From: Rhodospirillaceae bacterium
GTDB lineage: Bacteria; Pseudomonadota; Alphaproteobacteria; GCA-2731375
Assembly: GCA_018667855.1 (NCBI GenBank)
Contig: JABIRL010000229.1
Coordinates: 1 to 35,884, forward strand
Direction: 5' to 3'
DNA length: 35,884 bases
A model generated the notes under the pieces. The model had not been told where the DNA came from, did not search any database, and saw nothing but the letters and a program-made list of their open reading frames with translations. Positions 24,201 through 31,905 of the stretch are shown here, piece after piece. Position 1 is the first letter of the stretch, and the number at the start of each line of letters is the position of its first letter. Both the position numbers and the translations under genes were made by a program.

Positions 24201-25403
24201 TTCCAAAAATCCTTGCAGCCGAGCCTGGTTTTCGCGCAGGGCGGATTCGGTTCGCCTCAGTTCCGTGATGTCCTGTGAAACCAGAACCACGCCTGTCATT
24301 CGCCCCAGTTCGTCCCGCGCCGGAATGAAATTGGCCAAAAGCTCTCGTCGATGGGTCGAATCATCTTGCTCGCCTTGGCGCAAATAGGAATAGGTGCGGT
24401 CGCGGATCGGCTCGCCCGCTGCTATGGCGCGTTGCACATAGGGTTCCGATCCGAAGCCATGATCGGGCCCAAATAACTCTGCCATGGATTTGCCAATGAA
24501 CGCCTCAGTCGGCCTACCAAGTTGGCGAGCGCCCTCTTGGTTGACGAAAATGAATTTACCATCCATATCGCGGAAGGAAATCGACACCGGCACATTATCC
24601 AGAACCGTCTGCAACAAACGTGTGGTTTCCTGCAACTCATCGGCGATTTTCTTGTTTTCCGTAAAGTCCCGGCTGACGCCGCTGAAACCTCGAAAATTAC
24701 CGTCTTCGTCGAAATTGGGCGTGCCACTGGTCTGTATCCAGAATTGGCGACCGTCATGTAGTATGCGCATAATCAGAAGGTCGCGGAAGGCTTCCCGGTT
24801 GGCGATCGCCCGCGTGAATTCATCTTCCGAACTGCGAGTGCCGGACGCTTGCCAAATTTCCTCTAAATCATGTCCGACCACGGTCTCCGCGGAAAGACCG
24901 GTAATGCGAAAATAGGCGTCCGATGCGTAGGTTACGACCCCGGTTTCATCCATCTCCCAGATCCAGTCAGCGGCCTGGTCCAGAAACCCTTGCAGATGAT
25001 CTTGGTTTTCCTGCAATGCCGTTTCGGTGCGCAGGCGTTCCGTGATGTCTTCGACAACGCCGCTGACGGCAATGATTTCCCCCGCATCGTCCAGAACAGG
25101 GACATAGTTGTGATTGTAGGTTTTTTCGTCGGCCGAACCCGCTCCCGACCGCACCGCAATCCGTACATCGATGGCGGGATCACCTGTTTTGATGACCTGG
25201 GTCAGTATGGTGTCCACATCCGGTGAAAATGCCGGCAGCACTTCGCCGAAGGTTTTTCCGATAAGGTTTTCCGTCGCCAGGCCGCTTAACCCGGCCAGCC
25301 AGGCATTGGCCTCCAGAAGCCTCAAATCGAGGTCAAAGCAGCACAGTCCAATGGGAAGGTCTTGATAAATTCGCCGTTGATCCAGAATGGACTGAAGGGA
25401 CAT
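21219..25403 (-). CDS. Large multi-PAS hybrid sensor histidine kinase
   Basis: A 1394-residue soluble hybrid kinase with no obvious membrane segment. Eight PAS-type domains occupy roughly residues 11-121, 134-251, 261-381, 391-504, 511-631, 634-745, 768-875 and 885-1005. They are followed by a HisKA domain with H1034 in GGVAHDFNNLLG, an HATPase domain (NLVLNARDAMP near 1141, DTGIGMDDD near 1188, GRGSGLGLSMV near 1221) and a receiver domain (LIVEDDDE near 1278, phosphoacceptor in LLFTDVILPG near 1324, IAKPYS). The pairs PAS2-PAS3 and PAS4-PAS5 are internal duplicates of each other. PAS8 is FixL-like in pattern, but its heme histidine cannot be asserted. The signal is unknown. The response regulator gene overlaps its end by eight bases. 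Confidence 0.93.
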   Translation of the reverse strand: MSLQSILDQRRIYQDLPIGLCCFDLDLRLLEANAWLAGLSGLATENLIGKTFGEVLPAFSPDVDTILTQVIKTGDPAIDVRIAVRSGAGSADEKTYNHNYVPVLDDAGEIIAVSGVVEDITERLRTETALQENQDHLQGFLDQAADWIWEMDETGVVTYASDAYFRITGLSAETVVGHDLEEIWQASGTRSSEDEFTRAIANREAFRDLLIMRILHDGRQFWIQTSGTPNFDEDGNFRGFSGVSRDFTENKKIADELQETTRLLQTVLDNVPVSISFRDMDGKFIFVNQEGARQLGRPTEAFIGKSMAELFGPDHGFGSEPYVQRAIAAGEPIRDRTYSYLRQGEQDDSTHRRELLANFIPARDELGRMTGVVLVSQDITELRRTESALRENQARLQGFLEHAGDWLWERDENGRLSYLSEGFYRLSGDPPGSRIGLNHNEAGRTLERPEAHQRLLANREAFRDVASSRVLPDGRVWWTESSGVPIFDDDGTFRGYRGVSRDITQRRKVAAELLETTQLLQTVLDNVPASISYRNTKNEYYFVNKHAANNYGRSAGDFVGKSIAELFGPDHGISSENLVQQVIDSGEPIHDHIYSPDKFPDLRLLSNLVPVRDGDGEMTGVISIAQDISEIERVKGVNQRFFSVLENIPDNVVIFDPDDRLVFANRALFPPRGKGTSTPRYGLTFKQLINEVVAEGQILDAIGQEQEWLEARLASHRNPAGPILYHRHDGVTFRVYEHRVADGSTINISHDITEFESAHETLQKTEALYRDLVEGSLQGILVHRNLKPLYANDALVDMFAYESLEQFLQIPSISVLAHGDDVPRVEGRVAQRDAGGEISDIAEFKGRRADGGVIWFETFRRAIQWQGEAAIQATIIDITERKRAELAVEHSETRFRAFFENAQTCNVVINDDAVIVDFNKAASVTFGYQNSEVIGRNVSMLMPGPDAEHHDDYLKGYLSGAESRIVGTGREVMGRRKNGEEFPMHIAVSAIEDAGGRTFFGSVVDLTEFKQLENHLHQAQKMEAIGQLTGGVAHDFNNLLGIVQGNLELLQRDQVLDNRKQGYLTDSLDAVNRAAALTHRLLAFARQQPLQPLPSDIGGIVGGMEDMLRRTISENIAMKVSLDADGGYARVDSRQLENAILNLVLNARDAMPQGGELRIETSVDHLNSGQLGLDEPAEAGRFQSITVSDTGIGMDDDTMGRVFDPFFTTKPFGRGSGLGLSMVHGFVNQSGGHVELSSVEGSGTSLRLYLPSIPAPKTTNTGPVEIPLKRAAVGMDRTVLIVEDDDELRLVGVAAMESFGFAVLEANDGAKAKAVLDDATVDLLFTDVILPGAISGQDLTRIAGAEKIPVLLCSGYPQETEIIPRQGTAALGFIAKPYSIHDLAEAVERVLIDD

Positions 25404-25481
25404 CGGGTCCGATCCTCACTCACACAATATTGTCGACATCATTATCAGCGACTCGACCATTGTAGGGATGGGACCGTCTGA

Positions 25482-26582
25482 TCATGTCTCTATCGCGGCG
25501 ATGGTCTTTTCAATCAGCGGATTAAGTGCCGAGCCGTCCAGCCAGCGCGCTACCAAAACCAGCTTATACCTCGGATCTACTAAAATAGTGTTGCCGCCGG
25601 CGCCCACGGCTGCCACGGCGTCGGCGGATGCCGCCGGATGCCGGGCCCGGTCGGTGTTCAACCACCACAGATAGCCGTACTCCGGATTGATATCGCAGGG
25701 CGTCAGCATGGCCCGGACCCAGGCTTCCGACAATAGCTGCCGGCCGTCCCAGGCGCCCCGCTGCAGGATCAACTGCCCCAGCAAGGCCTGATCCCCGGCG
25801 CCGATCCACAGCCCGCCACCCCAGTGGGAGCCGCCGGGCACGGACGGCATCTGCACGCCATCTATGGTAACCGTCGCATTTCGGTAGGCATTCCAGGACC
25901 AACCGCCCGAGGCGCCAATGGGTTCCATGATGCGTTCGGACAGGACATCCGCCAACGGCCGGCGAAATAGTTGCAGTAACGACAGGCTTAAACGGTTGAC
26001 CCGAACGTCGTTGTATTCCCAATAGCCGCCGGGCGGGTTCAGGTCGCGGTGCTGGCCCTTGCGGGAATTGTCCGCCTCGGCGCCCAGTTGCCGGTGCCGG
26101 TCGATCAGGTCTGGCTTAGTCCACAAGGTGCCCTCCCATTCCGAGGTCTGTTGCAGCAAATGCCGCCAGGTGATGCCCCGGTTCTGCGTCGAGGTGAAAT
26201 GATCATCCAGGGCGGTCTTGGCCACAGGTTCGTCGACATGGGCGATCAAGCCGTCTCCAATCGCGATGCCGGTCAGGATGGCCAGATAGCTTTTGGCGAT
26301 GGAAAAGGTCATGTCGGCACGATCGGTATCACCCCAGCTGGCGGCGACCTTGCCATGGCGCATGATCAGCCCGGCGGGGCCGCCGCGCGGCGTGGTCGGA
26401 CCCAACACCTCGTTCCACGGCGGCGGCTCGAATTCTCCCTTGCCGAGCTGGTCGTTGATATCGCGGGACCAGTTGATTTCATGGGCCTGGGCGAAGGCCA
26501 CCGCGTCGTTCAGACGGGATGGCGAGAAACCGGCCGACGCCGGGTCGGCGTCCTGCGGTTTGATATCTATTGTTTCCGACAT
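25482..26582 (-). CDS. Serine hydrolase of the beta-lactamase (class C / esterase) family
   Basis: A 366-residue protein of the penicillin-binding transpeptidase fold used by class C beta-lactamases and related esterases. The S-x-x-K motif is S94-I-A-K97 in DMTFSIAKSYLAIL, the Y-x-N motif is in GYWEYNDVRVNRLSL, and the third-motif region is GGSHWGGGLWIG. There is no signal peptide, so a cytoplasmic esterase or amidase is more likely than a true beta-lactamase. In-frame starts also exist at 26606 and 26621 but add unlikely residues, and none of the starts has a strong ribosome-binding site. The gene diverges from the SLC13-type transporter gene. The 78 bp toward the kinase gene contain a ten-base palindrome at 25424-25433. 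Confidence 0.87.
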   Translation of the reverse strand: MSETIDIKPQDADPASAGFSPSRLNDAVAFAQAHEINWSRDINDQLGKGEFEPPPWNEVLGPTTPRGGPAGLIMRHGKVAASWGDTDRADMTFSIAKSYLAILTGIAIGDGLIAHVDEPVAKTALDDHFTSTQNRGITWRHLLQQTSEWEGTLWTKPDLIDRHRQLGAEADNSRKGQHRDLNPPGGYWEYNDVRVNRLSLSLLQLFRRPLADVLSERIMEPIGASGGWSWNAYRNATVTIDGVQMPSVPGGSHWGGGLWIGAGDQALLGQLILQRGAWDGRQLLSEAWVRAMLTPCDINPEYGYLWWLNTDRARHPAASADAVAAVGAGGNTILVDPRYKLVLVARWLDGSALNPLIEKTIAAIET

Positions 26583-26653
26583 GCGCCCAGTGTAGCACGA
26601 TGGCATTGCGTTTCGTTCCATTTCCCGCCAGCCAGGATACTAGGATCTAATCG

Positions 26654-28036
26654 ATGAAACTATCCCATTGGATCGCCGGACCGGTCCTGTTGGCAGCTTT
26701 GGCGCTGGCTTTTGTACCCATAGACGGTCTGGCGGTTGAAACCGCCCGGACCGGCGCCCTGGCCATGGCCACGGTGGTGCTGTTCGCCACCGGCGTCCTG
26801 CCGGAATTCATTACCTCCATTTTGTTCTTTGCCATCGCCATGCTGTTTGCCTTGGTCCCGGCGGATGTCGTCTTCGCCGGCTTTCAATCGGCCGGGTTTT
26901 GGATGGTGTTCGGCGGCCTTGTCATTGGCGCCGGCGTGCGCAGCACGGGCTTGGCGGAACGTCTGGCCTTTCATGTCCGGCGCCGTTTTGGCAACCGTTA
27001 TGGCGGCATCATCGCGGGCATCATTGTATTGGGGGTCGGCATGGCCTTTCTGATGCCGTCAACCCTGGGGCGGCTGATGATCCTGATGCCCATCGTGCTG
27101 GCCATGGCCGATGGTTTCGGATTTGGGCCGGGCAGGAATGGCCGTGCCGGCATGGTCCTGGCAATATCGTTCGGCACCATGATTCCGGGCTTCGCCATCA
27201 TGTCGGCGACGGTGCCGTCCATGGTAATCATAGGCGCGGCCGATACGCTGTATGACATCCGCCCGATTTACGGCACTTGGCTGTTATTGCATTTTCCGGT
27301 TTTGGGTTTTCTCAAGGCGGTGGCCATCGGCGCCTTGGTTATCTGGTTGTTTCCCGACCAGATCGACGACGCCAAACAAACCGAAGCCAAGCCGGAAACG
27401 CCGGCCGACATGGATCGGCGGGAAAAACTGATGGCGCTGCTGCTGTTGTTGGCCCTGGCATTGTGGATGACGGATTTTCTGCACCATATATCTCCCGCCT
27501 GGGTCGCCCTGGGCGCGGCGGGTTTGATCGTGCTGCCTTTTGCGGGCATCATCAGCGCACAGGAGTTCGAGGAAAAGATCGCCTTCGGATCGTTATTCTA
27601 TGTCGCCGGCGTGCTTGGCCTGGGCGCTCTGGTGGCCCATGGCGGGGTCGGCGATTTGCTGGCCGAATCCGTCATACCCCTGCTCAACCTCGCGCCTGGG
27701 GAAAACGCCTGGAACTTTGCCGCCGTGGCCGGCATGTCCAGTGCTCTGGCCATGTTTGCCACGCAGCCGGGCGTACCGGCGATCCTGGTGCCGCTGGCGG
27801 GCCACATGGCGTCGGTCGCCGATCTGCCGGTGGAAGCCGTGCTGATGCTGACCGTGGTTGGCTATACCACGGTGATTCTACCCTATCAGACCCCACCCCT
27901 GGTGATCGCCATGCAGCTGGGCAGCGTGCCCATGCGCCAGGGCAACAAATTATGCCTTTGCTTACTGGCGGTTACGGTTCTGGTGTTGCTGCCCCTGGAT
28001 TATCTTTGGTGGCGCCTGCTAGGCTGGCTGCCATGA
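26654..28036 (+). CDS. SLC13/DASS-type anion transporter
   Basis: A 460-residue membrane protein with about 12 helices in the divalent anion:sodium symporter (DASS) arrangement. Features include TARTGALAMATVVLFATGVLPEFITS, the first-repeat block MAFLMPSTLGRLMILMPIVLAMA and the second-repeat block MSSALAMFATQPGVPAILVPLA. The charged stretch KQTEAKPETPADMDRREK at mid-protein is a cytoplasmic loop joining the two halves. Substrates in the family are dicarboxylates, sulfate or citrate; the specificity here cannot be read. The stop codon overlaps the ATG of the DUF1489 gene by four bases. Confidence 0.85.
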   Translation: MKLSHWIAGPVLLAALALAFVPIDGLAVETARTGALAMATVVLFATGVLPEFITSILFFAIAMLFALVPADVVFAGFQSAGFWMVFGGLVIGAGVRSTGLAERLAFHVRRRFGNRYGGIIAGIIVLGVGMAFLMPSTLGRLMILMPIVLAMADGFGFGPGRNGRAGMVLAISFGTMIPGFAIMSATVPSMVIIGAADTLYDIRPIYGTWLLLHFPVLGFLKAVAIGALVIWLFPDQIDDAKQTEAKPETPADMDRREKLMALLLLLALALWMTDFLHHISPAWVALGAAGLIVLPFAGIISAQEFEEKIAFGSLFYVAGVLGLGALVAHGGVGDLLAESVIPLLNLAPGENAWNFAAVAGMSSALAMFATQPGVPAILVPLAGHMASVADLPVEAVLMLTVVGYTTVILPYQTPPLVIAMQLGSVPMRQGNKLCLCLLAVTVLVLLPLDYLWWRLLGWLP

Positions 28037-28491
28037 CCGTGCATATCGTCAAGCTATGTGTGGGGATAGATTCGATCGAGCAATTGGCCACCTTTCAGGC
28101 CAACCGCCGGGACCGGGCCAAGGCGCGGGGCGAACTGATCGAACATATTCACCGCACCCGCAATCGGCCCCGCCGCGACGGGGAGGTGCTGGACGGCGGC
28201 TCCCTCTATTGGATCATCAAGGGCTTTATCCGGGTCCGCCAGCCCATCATGCGCCTCGATGAGCTGTATGATGACGAAGGAGGCAAACGCTGCGGCTTTG
28301 TCCTGAGCCCGGAACTGGTCAGAACCGAATTGCACGCCCGCCGCCCGCATCAGGGCTGGCGCTACCTGGAAGCCAAGGATGCCGCCCCGGATCTGCCGGA
28401 ACATCAGCAAGCCGGCCACTGGGACCCGGATACCCACGACGGCCCGCCGCCCGAAATGGCGGCCGAATTACGGGCGCTGGGACTGCTTTAA
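28033..28491 (+). CDS. DUF1489 family protein
   Basis: A 152-residue cytoplasmic protein starting MTVHIVKLCVGIDSIEQLATFQ, with TRNRPRRDGEVLDGGSLYWIIKGFIRVRQPI and GKRCGFVLSPELVRTELHARRPHQGWRYLEAKDAAPDL. This pattern is that of the DUF1489 family, found mainly in Alphaproteobacteria and of unknown function. The ATG overlaps the transporter stop as ATGA. The same frame runs open far upstream through the transporter gene, but homology begins here. Confidence 0.92.
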   Translation: MTVHIVKLCVGIDSIEQLATFQANRRDRAKARGELIEHIHRTRNRPRRDGEVLDGGSLYWIIKGFIRVRQPIMRLDELYDDEGGKRCGFVLSPELVRTELHARRPHQGWRYLEAKDAAPDLPEHQQAGHWDPDTHDGPPPEMAAELRALGLL

Positions 28492-28517
28492 GGGTCGCAA
28501 TCTGAAACAATTGGTCT

Positions 28518-28544
28518 ATATTCAGATTTGGCAAATATGAATAT
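28518..28544 (+). promoter_or_regulatory. Palindromic operator upstream of parDE
   Basis: ATATTCA at 28518-28524 and TGAATAT at 28538-28544 are exact inverted copies separated by 13 bases. They sit just before the ribosome-binding site (GGAG at 28548-28551) of the antitoxin gene. ParD-type ribbon-helix-helix antitoxins usually repress their own operon through such a site. The region is AT-rich and probably also contains the promoter. Confidence 0.6.
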
Positions 28545-28559
28545 TTTGGAGCGGCCGCG

Positions 28560-28808
28560 ATGGCGACGACAAGTCTAAGCCTGGGCGAATATTGGGAAGG
28601 CTTCATAAAAGACGAAGTTGCAAGTGGCCGCTACGGGACCGCTAGTGAACTTGTTCGTGATGCCTTGCGCAATTTGGAAGAAAAGAAACAAAAGCTGGAC
28701 GCACTGCGCGCGCACCTCGGTGAAGGTGCGAGACAAGCTGGGGACGGCGAGTTCATCGACAACTATTCAATAGACGGGGTTATATCAGATCTTGATAACG
28801 CCAGATGA
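28560..28808 (+). CDS. parD: ParD-type ribbon-helix-helix antitoxin
   Basis: An 82-residue protein starting [20 protein letters not shown], followed by [34 protein letters not shown]. This is the CopG/ParD pattern: an N-terminal DNA-binding ribbon-helix-helix and a C-terminal toxin-neutralising tail (residues 50-82). It binds and inhibits the adjacent toxin and likely represses the operon at the palindrome 28518-28544. Its stop overlaps the toxin ATG by four bases (ATGA), the normal antitoxin-first arrangement. Confidence 0.93.
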   Translation: MATTSLSLGEYWEGFIKDEVASGRYGTASELVRDALRNLEEKKQKLDALRAHLGEGARQAGDGEFIDNYSIDGVISDLDNAR

Positions 28809-29107
28809 ACAAACGCTATCGGGTTACGCCGCGGGCTTTCGGCGATCTCAGGAATATCGGGCGCTATAGTGCAGCAACATGGGGGAAGTCCCAACGGGAC
28901 AGATATTTGCGCGAAATTGACCGCCGGTTCGCCTGGCTTGCTGATAATCCGCGTCTCGGTACCCATCGTCCGGATATCAACGAGGGATATTTCTGTTTTC
29001 CCCAGGGTTCACACCTCGTCTTCTATCTGATCCGTGAAGATGGGATAGACATCATCGGTATCCCCCACAAAGAGATGGATATTCTAAATTATTTTGATGC
29101 TGACTAA
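28805..29107 (+). CDS. parE: ParE/RelE-superfamily toxin
   Basis: A 100-residue RelE/ParE-fold toxin with [85 protein letters not shown]. The pattern and the ParD partner point to a gyrase-poisoning ParE rather than an RNase RelE. The gene is full length with no break, so the module is probably functional. It converges with the small P-loop kinase gene, leaving 24 bp between them. Confidence 0.93.
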   Translation: MNKRYRVTPRAFGDLRNIGRYSAATWGKSQRDRYLREIDRRFAWLADNPRLGTHRPDINEGYFCFPQGSHLVFYLIREDGIDIIGIPHKEMDILNYFDAD

Positions 29108-29131
29108 AGCTGATACCCGGCTGCGTAGCGG

Positions 29132-29641
29132 TTAAGGTTCAATTGATTCCAGCCAAACGTCCACGGATTGCCGGGTGTTGAGCCGCACCGCTTCGTGGCA
29201 GGTGATAGCGCGTTCGATCCTCGGATTGTTTTGCGCTCTGAAATTCCAAATGTAGCGCAGAAAGGCAATATTGAACCTTTCGGGGCAGCCGGGCGCCATG
29301 TCGTCCCGCACTCTGCCGTATGTCGTTAGGGTTCGACGCAGAATGCGCCAAAGACACTGCCAACGGGGCAGGTCGACGAAGACAATCAGATCCGCCGCTG
29401 CCGCCCTTTCGGGCAGGGTCGCGGCGTAGCTGCCCTCGATGATCCATCGTGGCTCGTTAATCAACGCGGTGTGCCGAGCCAGCCATGCCTCGGGGGGCTT
29501 GTCCTTCCAGCCTGGCTGCCAGAATTCCCGGTCAAGATGAATCAACGGCAGATCCGTTCGGGCCGCCAAGGCGCGGGCCAGGGTCGATTTGCCGCCGCCT
29601 GAACAGCCGACGATGGCGATGCGTTGAAAGAGCTCTGTCAT
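29132..29641 (-). CDS. P-loop NTPase of the adenylate-kinase-like / FlaR (topology modulation) type
   Basis: A 169-residue P-loop kinase-like protein: IAIVGCSGGGKSTLARALAARTDLPLIHLDREFWQPGW contains the Walker A motif and the HLD nucleotide-kinase strand, WIIEGSYAATLPERAAAADLIVFVDLP is the Walker B region, and the WRILRR segment resembles the lid. Proteins of this sort are often annotated as DNA topology modulation protein FlaR or adenylate kinase-like; the real substrate is not established. The gene lies eight bp downstream of the EamA gene, so co-transcription is likely. Confidence 0.85.
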   Translation of the reverse strand: MTELFQRIAIVGCSGGGKSTLARALAARTDLPLIHLDREFWQPGWKDKPPEAWLARHTALINEPRWIIEGSYAATLPERAAAADLIVFVDLPRWQCLWRILRRTLTTYGRVRDDMAPGCPERFNIAFLRYIWNFRAQNNPRIERAITCHEAVRLNTRQSVDVWLESIEP

Positions 29642-29648
29642 CCACGGT

Positions 29649-30569
29649 TTATCGCCTATTTACCGCCAGTTTCCAAAGTCGGCCGTCGATGGCGGCGAGG
29701 CCCAGGGCGATCAGAGCCATGCCCAGGAAGTGCTTGGCAGCCATTGATTCACCCAGAACCATTACGCCAAGCAGAATGGCGCTGACGGGGATCAGCAGCG
29801 TAACGAGAAGCAGATTAGTCGCCCCCGCCGTGGCCAGCAGGCGAAAATACAGGATATAGGCCAATGCCGTCGACAGCGCGGCGAGCCCGAACAGGGCGCT
29901 GACCGTCGCCGCGCTGGGCAGGGGCAATGTCCAGGGCTGATCCACGAACAGCATCACAGGCAACAAGATTAAGCTCGACGCGGTGACCTGGCCCGTGGCG
30001 GTGGCCATGGGTGTGACGCCCAGGGCTTGAAACCGGCGCCCGAACACACCGGCGAAGGCATAGGACGAAGCCGCGCCCAGAAAGGCGAGCTGGGCCAGAA
30101 CATCAACACCCAGGCTATCGACGGCCTGGCCGCCGATCATCACCGCGACGCCGATCAGTCCGGCCAACACCCCGAATATCCGTCCGCCGGTCATCTTCTC
30201 GTCACGGGTCAGGCCATGGGCGACCAGAACCGTAAACAGCGGCGCGGTGCCGTTCAGGATCGATGCCACGCCGGAGGCGACATGGGACTGCCCCCATACA
30301 ATCAGCGAAAACGGAATGGCGTTGTTCAACAAACCCATGGCAAGGAAGGCCGCCCAGATACGCCGGTCTGTCGGCATGCGCTGGCCAAGCATTCGCATCA
30401 CGGCCAGCAGGATTAACGCCGCCAGACCAACACGGCTGACAACGATTACGAAGGTGGGCAGTTCACGGACCGCGACGCCACCAAAGAAATAGGCCCCGCC
30501 CCACAATATGGAGAGGGCGATCAGCAGCAGCCACTCGAACGGCGACATGGTCTTATTGATTTTCGACAT
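29649..30569 (-). CDS. EamA/DMT-superfamily transporter
   Basis: A 306-residue ten-helix protein with two EamA repeats: LIALSILWGGAYFFGGVAVRELPTFVIVVSRVGLAALILL opens the first and GAASSYAFAGVFGRRFQALGVTPMATATGQVT the second. SILNGTAPLFTVLVAH and VTLLIPVSAILLGVMVLGE are the usual pre-terminal helices. It resembles the RhaT/YdcZ-type exporters of amino acids and metabolites; the substrate is unknown. ATG 30569 has GAGG seven bases upstream; the longer frame to 30602 begins inside the inverted repeat 30586-30623 and is less likely. Confidence 0.88.
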   Translation of the reverse strand: MSKINKTMSPFEWLLLIALSILWGGAYFFGGVAVRELPTFVIVVSRVGLAALILLAVMRMLGQRMPTDRRIWAAFLAMGLLNNAIPFSLIVWGQSHVASGVASILNGTAPLFTVLVAHGLTRDEKMTGGRIFGVLAGLIGVAVMIGGQAVDSLGVDVLAQLAFLGAASSYAFAGVFGRRFQALGVTPMATATGQVTASSLILLPVMLFVDQPWTLPLPSAATVSALFGLAALSTALAYILYFRLLATAGATNLLLVTLLIPVSAILLGVMVLGESMAAKHFLGMALIALGLAAIDGRLWKLAVNRR

Positions 30570-30585
30570 GGGGCAACCTCGGGTA

Positions 30586-30623
30586 CCGGAAACATGTTCC
30601 ACGGCAACAGATCATGTTTCCGG
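30586..30623. repeat. 11-bp inverted repeat in the leader of the EamA gene
   Basis: CCGGAAACATG at 30586-30596 and CATGTTTCCGG at 30613-30623 are exact reverse complements with a 16-base spacer. The repeat lies between the end of the DUF1127 gene and the ribosome-binding site of the EamA gene. It could be an operator or an mRNA hairpin. There is no T-tract on either side, so a terminator is less likely. Confidence 0.55.
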
Positions 30624-30670
30624 CCCCGGGGCGCTCCGATACTTGCGCTTAAACTCTGACCGACAAACGA

Positions 30671-30877
30671 TCAGGCACGCCAAAACGGCTTGGCGATCTC
30701 CCGCTCGATGGCGCTTTGGGGGACGTTGATGTCGGCCCGTTCGTAGGCGCTCATTTGCGCTAGGAACCGCCGATCACGGTCCCGTTGCCGCCAGACCTTC
30801 ACGGTCGCTTTCAGGCGCGGCCACAAGTGAGAGACGTCGAATTCCCTATGGGCGCGTGGCAGTGATACTTCGCTCAT
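30671..30877 (-). CDS. DUF1127 domain small protein
   Basis: A 68-residue basic protein whose second half (VWRQRDRDRRFLAQMSAYERADINVPQSAIEREIAKPFWRA) fits the DUF1127 pattern: an arginine-rich helix, a leucine/alanine helix, the D-I-N/G turn and a C-terminal E-x2-KPFW. Such small arginine-rich proteins in Alphaproteobacteria have been linked to RNA binding and to phosphate and small-RNA metabolism. AAAGGA lies seven bases upstream of the ATG. It follows the CmcJ-like gene by 18 bp and is probably on the same transcript. Confidence 0.87.
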   Translation of the reverse strand: MSEVSLPRAHREFDVSHLWPRLKATVKVWRQRDRDRRFLAQMSAYERADINVPQSAIEREIAKPFWRA

Positions 30878-30895
30878 GATGCTTTCCTTTTCAGC

Positions 30896-31768
30896 TCAGG
30901 TTGCCGGGTAAAAAATCAGGTAGGCGCGAACTTCGATACTTTCCCGCGGCGGGGCGGCAGGGTCCTGGTCGGGTAGGCTGAAGGCGCCGTGGGGCGTGAA
31001 CTGGGCCCGGCCATCGTCCAGGCTGTCCCAGCCCTTGATCAACAGAACCTCGTCCCGGTCCATTTCGGGCGCCCAATACCATTGTTGCGCGGGCCCATGG
31101 GCCAACTGGTAAATCTCGCCGATCCGGTCCGGGAAAATCTGATCCGTGGCGATCAATTCCTCTTGGGCAACGCTGGCCGCATCGGCCAAGGCCAGGGGCG
31201 TCCGCCGGACAGGGCCCGTGATGGGACGCCAGACATTGACCTGGGTGATACGCCCGCCCGTGGCCAGGATCTGGTCCACCTCCGCCTGGCCAAGGACATC
31301 CCGGGCCCGTTGTGGTCCGGACTTGGCGGTGTAATCCACATGTACCCGGCCGGCGGGGCCGCGCAGGCCATCGAGGTTGGCCGCGCCTTTCGGGCTATCC
31401 GCGCGGCGGGTTCTATCGAACACCGCGACACGGTCCGCGCCCGTCAATTCCCGCAGCAAATCCCCGATTTCCCCGTCATAAATCGCGGCGATCGCCCCAT
31501 CGTCATACAAATCCGTGACCGCCGTTTCGTGCCGGTGCAATTCGAAACCTTCCCGGTCCAGGGTGAAGTTTCCGGCGAAGGGCCGCATGTCGTGCACTGT
31601 CACGGCTTGATCATTGGTCTTGTGGTGTAATTTTGGTTGATTGCCGGTTATGGCCGCGCTTTCGAAATATGGCTTGCTGTCTTGATGCAGGCCGAAGGTG
31701 AGCGTGGCCTGAATATCGGCCTGCCCGAAAGCGGTGGATCCGATATCGGCGGATGCTGCGAGGGTCAT
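30896..31768 (-). CDS. CmcJ/NvfI-family oxidoreductase
   Basis: A 290-residue soluble protein of the CmcJ/NvfI (7-alpha-cephem-methoxylase P8 chain-related) family of putative non-heme iron/2-oxoglutarate-type enzymes. Typical blocks are VTVHDMRPFAGNFTLDREGFEL, RVHVDYTAKSGPQRARDVL with a possible H-x-D metal site, QVNVWRPITGPVRRTPLALADAASV, and the end KGWDSLDDGRAQFTPHGAF followed by RESIEVRAYLIF. CmcJ acts in cephamycin biosynthesis, but most homologues lack an assigned substrate and none is evident here. AAAGGA lies eight bases upstream of the ATG. The start overlaps the stop of a 38-codon ORF (31765-31881), and DUF1127 follows. Confidence 0.85.
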   Translation of the reverse strand: MTLAASADIGSTAFGQADIQATLTFGLHQDSKPYFESAAITGNQPKLHHKTNDQAVTVHDMRPFAGNFTLDREGFELHRHETAVTDLYDDGAIAAIYDGEIGDLLRELTGADRVAVFDRTRRADSPKGAANLDGLRGPAGRVHVDYTAKSGPQRARDVLGQAEVDQILATGGRITQVNVWRPITGPVRRTPLALADAASVAQEELIATDQIFPDRIGEIYQLAHGPAQQWYWAPEMDRDEVLLIKGWDSLDDGRAQFTPHGAFSLPDQDPAAPPRESIEVRAYLIFYPAT

Positions 31769-31881
31769 TGTTGTAATCCTTTGGCTTTTGGCGCGAACGC
31801 GCTCAACAAAAATGCCAGAGGATCAAAGCGCAGCCGAAGGCTCCGCCTGTATGCCATTTGGGAAAGAATTTCTATCGACAT
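31765..31881 (-). CDS. Small 38-residue ORF translationally coupled to the CmcJ-like gene
   Basis: The ORF begins ATG at 31881 and starts MSIEILSQMAYRRSLRLRF; after a short hydrophobic stretch (PLAFLLSAFA) it ends PKAKGLQQ. GGAGGA lies seven bases upstream of its ATG, and its TGA overlaps the ATG of the CmcJ-like gene as ATGA. Strong initiation signals at one end and a coupling overlap at the other are hard to explain by chance. It may be a leader peptide or a small membrane-associated protein. The sequence matches no family I know. An alternative ATG four bases upstream in another frame gives a 20-codon ORF. Confidence 0.5.
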   Translation of the reverse strand: MSIEILSQMAYRRSLRLRFDPLAFLLSAFAPKAKGLQQ

Positions 31882-31905
31882 TCATCTATCCTCCATGCTC
31901 CGAAA

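Noticed and set aside
27277-28032. Upstream extension of the DUF1489 frame through the transporter gene
   Set aside because: The extension is in another frame of a clear SLC13-type gene. The DUF1489 homology starts at 28033 with a coupling overlap.
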